A DNA stretch of 64,000 nt, taken from Lentisphaeria bacterium UBA4640 (GTDB lineage: Bacteria > Verrucomicrobiota > Lentisphaeria > Victivallales > UBA1829). The notes below the pieces were generated by a model, which saw only the letters and a list, made by a program, of their open reading frames with translations, was not told the origin of the DNA and ran no database searches. The position numbers were made by a program, and so were the translations under genes. Position 1 is the stretch's first letter. Each line of letters opens with the position of its first letter. The stretch covers positions 43,130 to 107,129 of the forward strand of contig DHMO01000025.1 of the NCBI GenBank assembly GCA_002405835.1. Direction: 5' to 3'. Shown here one piece after another: positions 51,872 through 59,980 of this stretch.

Positions 51872-54800
51872 CATTTCTCGCTGAGGAGGAACTCGAGATC
51901 TTCCATCGAAACGGAACGCAGAGCTTCGGTCGGGGATTCGACGAGGTTTTCGAAGAGTCCGGCTTTCTTCTTCTGAAGTTCCAGGACTTTCTCTTCCACG
52001 GAATTTTCCACAATCAGTTTGATGCAGTTGACCGCGCGGGTCTGGCCGATTCGGTGCGAACGGTCCTCCGCCTGCGCTTCCGCCGCCGGGTTCCACCACG
52101 GGTCGTAGATGATGACCGTGTCCGCCGAGGTGAGATTGAGGCCGACTCCGCCGGCTTTCAAACTCAGCAGGAAGACCGGGATGTCGGGTGAATTGTTGAA
52201 GTTGTCGACATGCGCCATGCGGTCGGTCGTCGTGCCGTCGAGGTACTCATATTTGATTGCCTGTTCTTCCATCCATTCGCGCACTTTGTGCAGGAGCGAT
52301 GTGAACTGGCTGAACAGCAGAACCTTGTGTCCGCTGTCCGCCGATTCGAGCAGAAGTTCCTTGAGCAGTTCCATTTTCGCCGACTCGGTCACGCCCGGAT
52401 TCTGGTCTGCGGGCAGAAGCGCCGGGTCGCAGCAGATCTGGCGCAGACGCAGCAGGGCGCTGAGCATCTCGATCCGCGATTTCTTTTCCGCCGGGTCGCG
52501 GAGTTTTTCCATGATTTCGCGTCCGCGGAGACGGAACTCCTCATAGAACTTCCGTTGTGCCGCGCCCATCTGGCAGTAGAGAATCTGTTCATGTTTCGGG
52601 GGCAGTTCCCGGCTGACGTCCTCTTTCTTGCGGCGGAGCATGTACGGCGCGATGCGGTCCGCGAGTTCGCGCAGGATTTCCGGCGCGGGATTGACCACGT
52701 AGCGGCTGCGGAAGGAGTTCAGCGTCCCGAGCAGTCCGTGGTGCAGAAAATCGAAGATCGACCAGAGGTCTTCCGGTGAGTTTTCCAGCGGTGTGCCGGT
52801 CAGGACCAGACGGTGTGCGGATTCGATCATCTTGCATGCCTGCGCGTTGGCGGTTGCCGGATTTTTGATATGCTGCGCTTCATCGAGAATCACGTAACGG
52901 AAGCGGAGACCGCGAAAATGTTCGGTGTCGCGGCGGATCAGGCTGTACGAGGTGATGCAGATGTCGTGCGCCATCGCCTTTTCCCACAGCGGTTTGCGGT
53001 CGCCGCCGGAAATGACGAGCACCTTCAGCTCCGGCGTGAATTTTGCGCTTTCGCGCGCCCAGTTTTCAATCAGGCTGGTCGGGCAGATGATGAGCGCCGG
53101 CAGGTTTTCCACAACGTCGGAGGCGAGAAGCGCGAGAGTCTGGATGGTCTTTCCGAGTCCCATCTCGTCGGCGAGCACGAGGTTGCAGCCCTGTTTGCCC
53201 ATTGCGGCGAGCCAGCGGACTCCCTGCATCTGGTAGTTGCGCAGTTCGCCGCGGAAGAGTCCGGCGGGGACGATCAGATCCTGCGCGGAACTTTCGGCGA
53301 GTGCATCGTCGAAATCCAGTTTCAGACGCAGGAAGCGGGTCGGGACTGCGCCGGGAATGCCGTCCGCCGTCTTTGCCCAGTGATATGCGGCCGGACGGAT
53401 CATGCGGAGGACTTCGGCGAGGTCGTCCTTGCGCAGCTCCTGTCCGGGGACGGGATGGGCGACATCCGCGACAGACGCCGCGAGGCGGCGCAGCTGCGGA
53501 GGAATCTTGATGAGCAGAGCGGCGCCTGCGGAAAGGAAGAGTTCGTTGCGTGTTGCCGCTTTGACAAGGTCGCGCCAGCGGATCGGCACGCCCGCACCGG
53601 AAAGTGTGACTTTGAGGTCGAAACTTTCTTCCGTCTCCGCGACAACTTCGGTGGAAATGCGGAGTGCGGAGGCGTCGCCGCAGAGCATGGCGAGTGAAGA
53701 GGAGAGCGCGAATCTGCGCCGCGCGCCCATCCAGTGCGGGATCACTTCATCGACGAATACGCCGATCGCTTCGCGGTCACGGAGCAGAAGCCGTGTCTCG
53801 GGGTCTCCGCTTTCGCCGCCTTTTATGAGTTCAAAGCCGAAATTGACGAGTTCATTGACAATGGCGGCTTCCCCTTCGGAATCGCGGCGCCAGTAGGTGT
53901 CGTCCTTCTGCGCGAAACGCTGCTGATCGCCCTTGCAGAGGTGTCCGCCGTAATCGAACAGAACTTCGATTTCGAGTCCGCCGTCGACGCGCAGTCCGCC
54001 GTCGAAGAACGGTTTGAATTTGCGCTGATTGACCTGCACGTCTCCGGTTTCAATGATTTTGACGGGCAGCCAGTCGGCCGTTGCGAGAATTTTTGCTGAT
54101 TTGCGGTCACACGGCTGAACGGTCGTGCGGAGGAAATTCCGGATCCAAAGCACATCCGCCTGTGCGCAGATCCACCAGTATTCACCGAGCATTCCGACCC
54201 AGCATCCGGCGCGTCCGGCGATGACTTTCACATCTTTCAGGGGAAGCGGAACGCCCTTGACGATAAGAGCGGAGCGGAGCAGCGAGCCGCGTCCGGCGTC
54301 CTCAATGAGCAGAGCCGGTTCCGCCTGTTCCTTGTGAACCACGACTTTTTCCTTCAGGCGGAAGAAGCGGGGAAAGTTGATGAGACAGTGGAAGAATTCC
54401 GCGGTCTGTTCGGCGTCGAGGGAGAGCTTGGTTCCGTCCTGCTGGGCGTTGATGGCAAGATAGCGGATGATCTGGCGGTCCTGCTGCGGGAAGTGGCTGA
54501 GCTGGAGCGAGACCGCAAGGTTTTTCCCGAAATGAAGCTGGCGGAGATTGTTGAGATTTCCCGCATAGTCGCGGTTGTTCCAGTGCAGCATGACCGTGAA
54601 CATGATCCGTTCCCACTTGCTCGGCGTGTGGGGAAATTCGGATTCTGCGTTGATGGTGACGGTTGCGTCGGGCGGGACGAGCACCTGCTGGAGCAGTTCG
54701 GGCAGTCCGGCGAATTTGAGTCCGGCATATTGAGCCGGATGATCCGCTTCCTGCTGTTCCTGCGGCTTGATGGTGTATTTCGCATGATGCAGGCACGCCG

Positions 54801-55050
54801 CGATGGCATGGCAGCAGAACCCGTTCGCGCTGAGATCGCACGAACAGCTTGCCGTGTAGGGTCCGTCCGGGAACCCGTGGACTTCGACGCGGGAGACGTT
54901 TCCCTTATGATCGCGGCAGACGGCGCGGAGTACTCCCGGCTGGCTTTCATGGCAGCAGAGCAGTTCTCCGTTTCTCAGAATTGTTTTTGCCTTTTTGAAA
55001 GCGTCCTTGGATCCTCTCTGGATCAGATTTGCCTCGAAACTCTGTGCCAT
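51871..55050 (-). CDS. SNF2-family helicase with SWIM zinc finger
   Basis: A 1059-residue DNA-dependent ATPase. The N terminus has a SWIM finger (CxC at 69-71, CxH at 79-81: CSC, then CCHAIAA). A middle region of about 450 residues matches bacterial SNF2-associated regions. The ATPase core spans about 590-1059: motif I DEMGLGKT, motif II DEAQ and, in the C-terminal lobe, LLSLKAGGVGLNLT and HRIGQTRAV. Proteins with this layout are common as single genes in bacteria and act in transcription or repair in ways not well defined. The start at 55050 is the first ATG; ribosome site moderate. Confidence 0.92.
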   Translation of the reverse strand: MAQSFEANLIQRGSKDAFKKAKTILRNGELLCCHESQPGVLRAVCRDHKGNVSRVEVHGFPDGPYTASCSCDLSANGFCCHAIAACLHHAKYTIKPQEQQEADHPAQYAGLKFAGLPELLQQVLVPPDATVTINAESEFPHTPSKWERIMFTVMLHWNNRDYAGNLNNLRQLHFGKNLAVSLQLSHFPQQDRQIIRYLAINAQQDGTKLSLDAEQTAEFFHCLINFPRFFRLKEKVVVHKEQAEPALLIEDAGRGSLLRSALIVKGVPLPLKDVKVIAGRAGCWVGMLGEYWWICAQADVLWIRNFLRTTVQPCDRKSAKILATADWLPVKIIETGDVQVNQRKFKPFFDGGLRVDGGLEIEVLFDYGGHLCKGDQQRFAQKDDTYWRRDSEGEAAIVNELVNFGFELIKGGESGDPETRLLLRDREAIGVFVDEVIPHWMGARRRFALSSSLAMLCGDASALRISTEVVAETEESFDLKVTLSGAGVPIRWRDLVKAATRNELFLSAGAALLIKIPPQLRRLAASVADVAHPVPGQELRKDDLAEVLRMIRPAAYHWAKTADGIPGAVPTRFLRLKLDFDDALAESSAQDLIVPAGLFRGELRNYQMQGVRWLAAMGKQGCNLVLADEMGLGKTIQTLALLASDVVENLPALIICPTSLIENWARESAKFTPELKVLVISGGDRKPLWEKAMAHDICITSYSLIRRDTEHFRGLRFRYVILDEAQHIKNPATANAQACKMIESAHRLVLTGTPLENSPEDLWSIFDFLHHGLLGTLNSFRSRYVVNPAPEILRELADRIAPYMLRRKKEDVSRELPPKHEQILYCQMGAAQRKFYEEFRLRGREIMEKLRDPAEKKSRIEMLSALLRLRQICCDPALLPADQNPGVTESAKMELLKELLLESADSGHKVLLFSQFTSLLHKVREWMEEQAIKYEYLDGTTTDRMAHVDNFNNSPDIPVFLLSLKAGGVGLNLTSADTVIIYDPWWNPAAEAQAEDRSHRIGQTRAVNCIKLIVENSVEEKVLELQKKKAGLFENLVESPTEALRSVSMEDLEFLLSEK

Positions 55051-55140
55051 CTTTCATCACCTCACATAAATTGCATGCGCATAGCCGGGTAATGTAGCGC
55101 AGAAATGGCAAGAAGTAAATGATGAAATGAAAATTTTTTT

Positions 55141-55175
55141 GAAAAAAAACAACGGCTCCGGAGAACCGGAGCCGT
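55141..55175 (-). terminator. Rho-independent terminator of the toxin-antitoxin operon
   Basis: A 10-bp stem (55152-55161 with 55166-55175), a 4-nt loop and a T8-rich tract on the minus strand, 12 bases after the antitoxin stop. Part of it is repeated at 55939-55957. Confidence 0.9.
55156..55174 (+). repeat. 19-nt direct repeat flanking the toxin-antitoxin pair (copy 1)
   Basis: Identical to 55939-55957. Each copy contains the same CTCCGG/CCGGAG hairpin. This copy is in the terminator after the antitoxin. Confidence 0.55.
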
Positions 55176-55187
55176 ACAAGAAGAGCG

Positions 55188-55508
55188 TCAAACGGAGACC
55201 GGCGTCTTTTTCAGTACAATTTTATCCACTGCAAATCCGGCGGCATGGAATAAGCGCGATGCTGTTTTCCAGCTCGGGGAGCGGCCGCCGTTAAGCAGTC
55301 TTGAGATGCTGGATTGTGTCGTCCCCATCCGTTGAGCCAGTTCAGACTGAGAAAGTCCGGATTGTTTCACTGCTTCAATCATGGCGTCGATGATGGCGAA
55401 TTCTTCGGTTGCCTTTGTGTAAGCTGCGCGTCCTTCCGGAGAGGACATCAGCTTATTGCGCATCGCGTCGAAATCTACGGGAACAGGGTTGTATTTATCA
55501 TTGTCCAT
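55188..55508 (-). CDS. HigA-like antitoxin (XRE-family helix-turn-helix)
   Basis: A 106-residue DNA-binding antitoxin. The HTH spans about 50-75 (SGLSQSELAQRMG, then SSISRLLNGG). It should neutralise the upstream toxin and repress the operon through the inverted repeat in its promoter. The ATG lies 11 bases before the toxin stop (overlap), with GGAGG upstream. Toxin-first order fits HigBA. The C-terminal extension AASRLFHAAG is usual for this family. Confidence 0.83.
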   Translation of the reverse strand: MDNDKYNPVPVDFDAMRNKLMSSPEGRAAYTKATEEFAIIDAMIEAVKQSGLSQSELAQRMGTTQSSISRLLNGGRSPSWKTASRLFHAAGFAVDKIVLKKTPVSV

Positions 55509-55830
55509 TTTGAACCTCCTTCATGCGTTTCAGGGCTTTTTCAAGTTCATGCTTAGGTGTTTCCTGGCTTTTCTTTTTGAACATGTGCAACAAAACGAAA
55601 TTGCTCGTTGAGACCCAGCAATAGAAAATGCGGATTGAGCCGTCGGCTGCAATAGCCCGAACTTCCCAGAGCCCATCCCGTAAATGCCGCATATGCGGCA
55701 TTCTTTGAGCGCTCATCCCATAGTCTTTGAGGCGGCACAGGATAGTATAAACTTTTGCCAAGCTGTGGCGGGGCAGATTCATAACTTCCTTTGCCAGGGT
55801 TTCGTTGTAAAAACTGAAATTCCAGTTCAT
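55498..55830 (-). CDS. HigB/Gp49-like toxin (RelE superfamily)
   Basis: A 110-residue RelE-fold protein of the phage Gp49/HigB group, which cleaves mRNA at the ribosome. Markers are MPHMRHLRDGLWEVRA and IRIFYCWVSTSNFVLLHMFKKKSQETP, where the C-terminal KKxxxTP is the family's ending. It overlaps the antitoxin gene by 11 bases. The ATG has GAGGA upstream and lies 22 bases from the -10 of a strong promoter. Confidence 0.83.
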   Translation of the reverse strand: MNWNFSFYNETLAKEVMNLPRHSLAKVYTILCRLKDYGMSAQRMPHMRHLRDGLWEVRAIAADGSIRIFYCWVSTSNFVLLHMFKKKSQETPKHELEKALKRMKEVQNGQ

Positions 55831-55851
55831 AGAGTCCTCTTCTTTTGAGAT

Positions 55852-55879
55852 ATTATAGCATAATGGCTATAAAAATCAA
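55852..55879 (-). promoter_or_regulatory. Promoter and palindromic operator of the toxin-antitoxin operon
   Basis: TTGATT (55879-55874), 16 bases, then TATAAT (55857-55852) with TGC before it. A perfect 6-bp inverted repeat (55854-55859 with 55866-55871) overlaps the -10 and spacer, a good site for antitoxin autorepression. Confidence 0.72.
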
Positions 55880-55938
55880 GCGGTGAATATTGAAAATATT
55901 AGATCCGAGAGGTTTTATTTGCCCGTTTTTCGGAAGCT

Positions 55939-55957
55939 CTCCGGAGAACCGGAGCCG
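55939..55957 (+). repeat. 19-nt direct repeat flanking the toxin-antitoxin pair (copy 2)
   Basis: Identical to 55156-55174. It lies about 60 bases upstream of the toxin promoter, in a gene-free stretch before mraZ. Confidence 0.55.
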
Positions 55958-56008
55958 CGCCTTCCCCGCTGTTCCGGAAAATTTTTCCGGATTTTTTAAA
56001 TTCGCCTC

Positions 56009-56036
56009 TTGAAACTTTAAGAAAAAAGAGTATCTT
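56009..56036 (+). promoter_or_regulatory. Promoter of the mraZ cell-division cluster
   Basis: TTGAAA (56009-56014), 16 bases, then TATCTT (56031-56036). The MraZ-type repeats begin immediately after it. Confidence 0.65.
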
Positions 56037-56072
56037 TAGGGGAGTATAGGGGCAGTTAGGTGAAGTTAGTTG
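56037..56072 (+). promoter_or_regulatory. MraZ operator: four direct repeats at exact 10-bp spacing
   Basis: TAGGGG (56037), TAGGGG (56047), TAGGTG (56057) and a decayed TAGTTG (56067) start ten bases apart. MraZ is known to bind direct G-rich repeats with this period before its own gene. The array covers the predicted transcription start, consistent with autorepression. Confidence 0.75.
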
Positions 56073-56090
56073 TAATCCGGAGCATTCAGA

Positions 56091-56543
56091 ATGTCGACAG
56101 GGAGCGAACCCACATTTTTTCTCGGCGAGTTCGAGCATACGCTCGATGCGCAGCGTCGCGTCGCGATTCCGGCGGCGTGGAGAGGCTGCTCCCGCTTCGT
56201 GCTCCTGCCCGCTAAAGATCATGCAATTCAGATGATGACAGTTGATACATTCCGCGAAATGGTGCTTGATAAAACCAAAAAACTCTCCCTCGGAAACGTT
56301 TCCGACGCACGGAATCTCGCGCGTCTCGGCTCACGCGCGCAGGAATGCGCATGCGATAAGCAGGGGCGCATCCAGCTCTCTCCCCAGCTTGCCGCCCATG
56401 CCGGACTCAAGGACAAGGTCGCGCTTGTCGGTTCCGTCTCCATGATCCTGCTCTATCCGCCCGAAACCTGGAACGCCATGCGCGATTCCGGGGATGACTG
56501 CTATGAAATATTCGACCGGCTTGATGCGGAGGCGGATTCATGA
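56091..56543 (+). CDS. mraZ: Transcriptional regulator MraZ
   Basis: A 150-residue regulator with two AbrB/SpoVT-type halves (FLGEFEHTLDAQRRVAIPAAW, then ACDKQGRIQLSPQLAAHAGL). It forms a ring that binds the direct repeats upstream. GGAG lies 8 bases before the ATG. The stop overlaps the rsmH start by 4 bases, the usual arrangement. Confidence 0.93.
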   Translation: MSTGSEPTFFLGEFEHTLDAQRRVAIPAAWRGCSRFVLLPAKDHAIQMMTVDTFREMVLDKTKKLSLGNVSDARNLARLGSRAQECACDKQGRIQLSPQLAAHAGLKDKVALVGSVSMILLYPPETWNAMRDSGDDCYEIFDRLDAEADS

Positions 56544-57511
56544 GCACTCCCGACTTCACACACATTCCCGTTCTCGCGGAACAGACAGTTTCCGTGCTCT
56601 CGGAAGCTCCGCGTCTGCTGAAACGCCTGATCGACTGCACGGTCGGCTGCGGCGGTCACAGCGGAATGCTCCTCGAACGCAATCCGGAACTTGAAATTCT
56701 CGGCATCGACCGCGATGACGAGGCGCTCCGCCGCGCAGGAGAACACCTTGCTTCTTTCGGAGCGCGCGTTCATCTCAAAAAAGGACGTTTCTCCGAACTC
56801 GCGGAGCTCGCAGCAGAACTCGGATGGGACAAGGTGGACGGAATCCTCATGGACATCGGGGTCTCCTCTCCCCAGATTGATGATCCCAGACGCGGTTTTT
56901 CATTCCGGAACGACGGACCGCTTGATATGCGCATGGACCGAACCTCTCCGCTTTCGGCGGCGCGGGTGGTCAATCAGTATGATGAAGAATCCCTGCGGAA
57001 CATTTTCCGCAATTACGGCGAACTGGACGGGCGCGACGCCGCGCGTCTGGCGGAGGCGATTGTCCGCGGACGCGAAAAACAGCCGTTCGCCCGCACCTCG
57101 GAACTCGCGGCTCTCTGCGACTCTGTGCTGACCCGTCACAAGCGCAAAGGTCCGCCGGCGCCGACCCTCTGTTTTCAGGCGTTGCGGATCGAAGTCAACG
57201 GAGAACTTGCGGAGCTGGAACATGCTCTGAACTCCGCGCTTCCCCTGCTGAATCCGGGCGGAAGAATCGCGGTCATCAGCTTCCATTCGCTGGAAGACCG
57301 GATTGTGAAGAATTTCTTCCGCGACATGGCGGAGACCTGCAAATGCCCGCCTGGTCTGCCCGTCTGCGTCTGCGGATGGAAAGCAAAATTGAAACTGGTA
57401 ACCCGTCATCCGCTTACGGCGGACGGGGATGAATTAAAAGATAATCCGAGAGCCGCGTGCGCGAAACTCAGAGCGGCGGAAAAAATCGAAGAGGAGAGGT
57501 CCGGTCAATGA
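56540..57511 (+). CDS. rsmH: 16S rRNA (cytosine-1402-N4)-methyltransferase RsmH
   Basis: A 323-residue SAM-dependent methyltransferase (former MraW). The N terminus HIPVLAEQTV, the SAM loop DCTVGCGGHSGMLLE, the FSFRNDGPLDMRMD segment and SFHSLEDRIVKNFF are the family signatures. It overlaps mraZ by 4 bases and the next gene by 4 bases. Confidence 0.96.
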   Translation: MSTPDFTHIPVLAEQTVSVLSEAPRLLKRLIDCTVGCGGHSGMLLERNPELEILGIDRDDEALRRAGEHLASFGARVHLKKGRFSELAELAAELGWDKVDGILMDIGVSSPQIDDPRRGFSFRNDGPLDMRMDRTSPLSAARVVNQYDEESLRNIFRNYGELDGRDAARLAEAIVRGREKQPFARTSELAALCDSVLTRHKRKGPPAPTLCFQALRIEVNGELAELEHALNSALPLLNPGGRIAVISFHSLEDRIVKNFFRDMAETCKCPPGLPVCVCGWKAKLKLVTRHPLTADGDELKDNPRAACAKLRAAEKIEEERSGQ

Positions 57512-57936
57512 GAAGTGTGAAAACAATGGGTGAGCCGGCGGAAAACCGCCGGTATGCTCAGACAAGCGAGCGGGGAAACTGGTTCATCGCCATGGCTTTG
57601 CCGGTGCTGGTGATGTTCGCGCTGATTTTTACGGCGTTCAATCTGCGCATTTCATTTACTCAGAAATCGGAAGTCGCAACGCGCGGAATCGCCCGTGCCA
57701 AAGTCAAAATCTATCAGCTGGAACGCGAAATCTCCAACCTCAAAAACCGCAAGGAGGAGCTCAGTTCCTGGCCGAAAATCCGCGATAAAATTGCACTCTA
57801 CCGTCTTGGTCTGCGCGAACCGGATCCCGGACAGATTGTCCGCATTGAACTGCCCGGCGAGCTGCTTACCGCCGAACAGGGGAACGGCGCGGCATGGAAA
57901 AATCCGGCGCGGCGCACAGCAAGTGCAGATCTTTAA
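57508..57936 (+). CDS. ftsL: FtsL-like bitopic cell-division protein
   Basis: A 142-residue protein with one membrane helix at about 27-46 (FIAMALPVLVMFALIFTAFN) and a following coiled-coil (YQLEREISNLKNRKEELSS), as in FtsL. Sequence conservation of FtsL is low, so the call rests mainly on topology and on position between rsmH and ftsI. The ATG overlaps the rsmH stop by 4 bases; GAGGAGAGG lies upstream. Confidence 0.75.
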   Translation: MRSVKTMGEPAENRRYAQTSERGNWFIAMALPVLVMFALIFTAFNLRISFTQKSEVATRGIARAKVKIYQLEREISNLKNRKEELSSWPKIRDKIALYRLGLREPDPGQIVRIELPGELLTAEQGNGAAWKNPARRTASADL

Positions 57937-57954
57937 AACGGAAAAGGGGGTAAC

Positions 57955-59979
57955 ATGACAAAACTTTCTGCCATGGGCAGGCGGATGCTTGTCCTCTTTA
58001 TTTTCTTCCTGCTCTTCTGCGCTTATCTGATCTACTGGCTTTACGACGTGCAGATCAGACGTCACGATGAACTTTATCAGAAGGCCCGCTCCAAATACAC
58101 CACAGTCAAGAAGACGGTCGGAAACCGCGGCGAAATCTTTGACCTGAACGGCAACCTCCTGGTCGGCAACATCCCCTGCTCGGATGTCTGTGTCGATCCC
58201 TCGATCGCCGGCGACGCCGCCCGCTGCCGTGAAATTGCGGCGTTCCTTGCAAAGCGTCTGAATGTTCCCGCCCAGGGCGTCTATGAAAAACTGATGGACA
58301 AGGAATTCGAGGCGAAGCAGCCGGACGGCACGGTCGTGCGCAAGGCGCGCAAGTTCGCAATCGTCAAGGCGCGCGTCGATTATGAAATCGCCGTCCGTCT
58401 CAAAATCGAGGCGCAGATGCTCGGCTACAAAACGGTTTTCTTCCGCGAAACCACCAAGCGCAATTATCCGAAGAACCAGCTTCTCGCAAACTTTCTCGGC
58501 TTCACCACATTCGACAAGGACCGGCTGGTCGCAGTCATCGGGCTTGAGAAGGTTCTGGACAACAAGATGCAGTCGGGCGCCGGAAAGAACGTTTTCGAGC
58601 ACGGCCGCGACGGGCTTCCGCTTGCGTACGGGAACTCGGAGTCGGTGAAGGATCAGGACGGTCTGAATGTCTATCTGACCATTCAGGAGCCGATTCAGGC
58701 GATTCTGGAAGAGGAGCTGGACCGGGTGAAAGCGGAGACGGACGCGCGGGTCGTCTATGCTGTGATGGCGGATCCCTACACCGGCGACATTATCGCGGCG
58801 GCGCAGCGTCCAACCTTCAATCCGAACGACCGCCGCAACATTAAGCCGGACGCTTGGCGAAACCGCATTGCGGAGGATATCTTCGAACCCGGATCCATTG
58901 TGAAACCGCTCGTTATCGCCGGAGCTCTCGACGCCGGTGTCGTCCGTCCGGAAACGCGCTTCGACTGCGAGAAAGGATTCTGGTATTACGGCGGAAAGCG
59001 GCTCAAGGATTCTCATCCGATGGATATCCTGAGTGTTGCGGACATCATCAAGCACTCCAGCAACATCGGAACCGCAAAAGTCGCACTCAAGATGGGAAAC
59101 GAGCTCGTCGATCAGACGTTGCGGGAATTCGGTTTCGGACAGCGCACGGGTATTCCGCTCAAGCCGGAAACGGCGGGAATCTACCGTCCGCTGAAGCGCT
59201 GGGATACGCTTTCGATCACCCGTTTCCCGATCGGGCAGGGGGTCGGAACCTCCGCGCTCCAGATGGTCCGCGCCTACTGCATGCTGGCAAACGGCGGATG
59301 CCCGGTGAAACTGCGTCTTGTGGACCGGCTCGAAAATCCGCTGACCGGGGAAATCAAGAAGTTCCCGGTTGAAAAAGAGGAGAGCGTGTATAAAAATCCG
59401 CAGACCGCAAAAGAGATTGTGGATATGCTGGTCAGCGTCACCGAGCCGGGCGGGACTGCGTGCAAGGCCGCTGTGCGCGGTTATTACACCGCGGGAAAAA
59501 CCGGAACGGCGCAGAAGTATGAAAAAGGCGGATACTCGAAGTCGAAATATGTCGCGAATTTCATCGGATTCGTTCCCGCGTCAAAGCCGCGTTTTGTCCT
59601 CCTGGTCAGCGTCGACGAGCCGAAGGGACGCAACTATTACGGCGGTTCGGTCGCAGGACCTCCGTTCCGTGAGATCGCCGCACGTACTCTCAAATACATG
59701 AACGTCACGCCCGATTTCGACGCCGACGCACGCGAAGCGGAACAGAAGCAGCTCGCCAAACAGCGCTGGATTCAGAAACAGCGGGAGCGTGAAGAGGAAC
59801 GCGCCGGAAAAAACGTCGTCCGGCAGGCTCCGCGCCAGCCGGCTTCCAAGCCTTCCCATTCGGTCCCGGTGAAGAAGACCGCTCCCGCGAAACGCTATGT
59901 CCCGCCGACTGCTCCGCAGCCGAACGGGCGCAAATACCGTTACATCACATTCTCGCAGAAAATCGACCGGAAACGTTGA
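57955..59979 (+). CDS. ftsI: Septal peptidoglycan transpeptidase FtsI (PBP3)
   Basis: Class B penicillin-binding protein, 674 residues. A short cytoplasmic N terminus is followed by a membrane helix at about 10-30, then a dimerisation domain starting with VGNRGEIFDLNG. The transpeptidase domain has SIVK at Ser314-Lys317, SSN at 368-370 and KTG at 515-517. The last ~90 residues are a basic, Pro/Lys/Arg-rich extension not usual in FtsI. AAGGGGGT is the ribosome site. SpoVD-type PBPs are similar, but no PASTA domain is seen. Confidence 0.92.
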   Translation: MTKLSAMGRRMLVLFIFFLLFCAYLIYWLYDVQIRRHDELYQKARSKYTTVKKTVGNRGEIFDLNGNLLVGNIPCSDVCVDPSIAGDAARCREIAAFLAKRLNVPAQGVYEKLMDKEFEAKQPDGTVVRKARKFAIVKARVDYEIAVRLKIEAQMLGYKTVFFRETTKRNYPKNQLLANFLGFTTFDKDRLVAVIGLEKVLDNKMQSGAGKNVFEHGRDGLPLAYGNSESVKDQDGLNVYLTIQEPIQAILEEELDRVKAETDARVVYAVMADPYTGDIIAAAQRPTFNPNDRRNIKPDAWRNRIAEDIFEPGSIVKPLVIAGALDAGVVRPETRFDCEKGFWYYGGKRLKDSHPMDILSVADIIKHSSNIGTAKVALKMGNELVDQTLREFGFGQRTGIPLKPETAGIYRPLKRWDTLSITRFPIGQGVGTSALQMVRAYCMLANGGCPVKLRLVDRLENPLTGEIKKFPVEKEESVYKNPQTAKEIVDMLVSVTEPGGTACKAAVRGYYTAGKTGTAQKYEKGGYSKSKYVANFIGFVPASKPRFVLLVSVDEPKGRNYYGGSVAGPPFREIAARTLKYMNVTPDFDADAREAEQKQLAKQRWIQKQREREEERAGKNVVRQAPRQPASKPSHSVPVKKTAPAKRYVPPTAPQPNGRKYRYITFSQKIDRKR

Positions 59980-59980
59980 A

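Noticed and set aside
57652..59055. A 467-codon minus-strand frame opposite ftsL-ftsI
   Set aside because: Antisense to catalytic motifs of ftsI; composition is that of a shadow frame.
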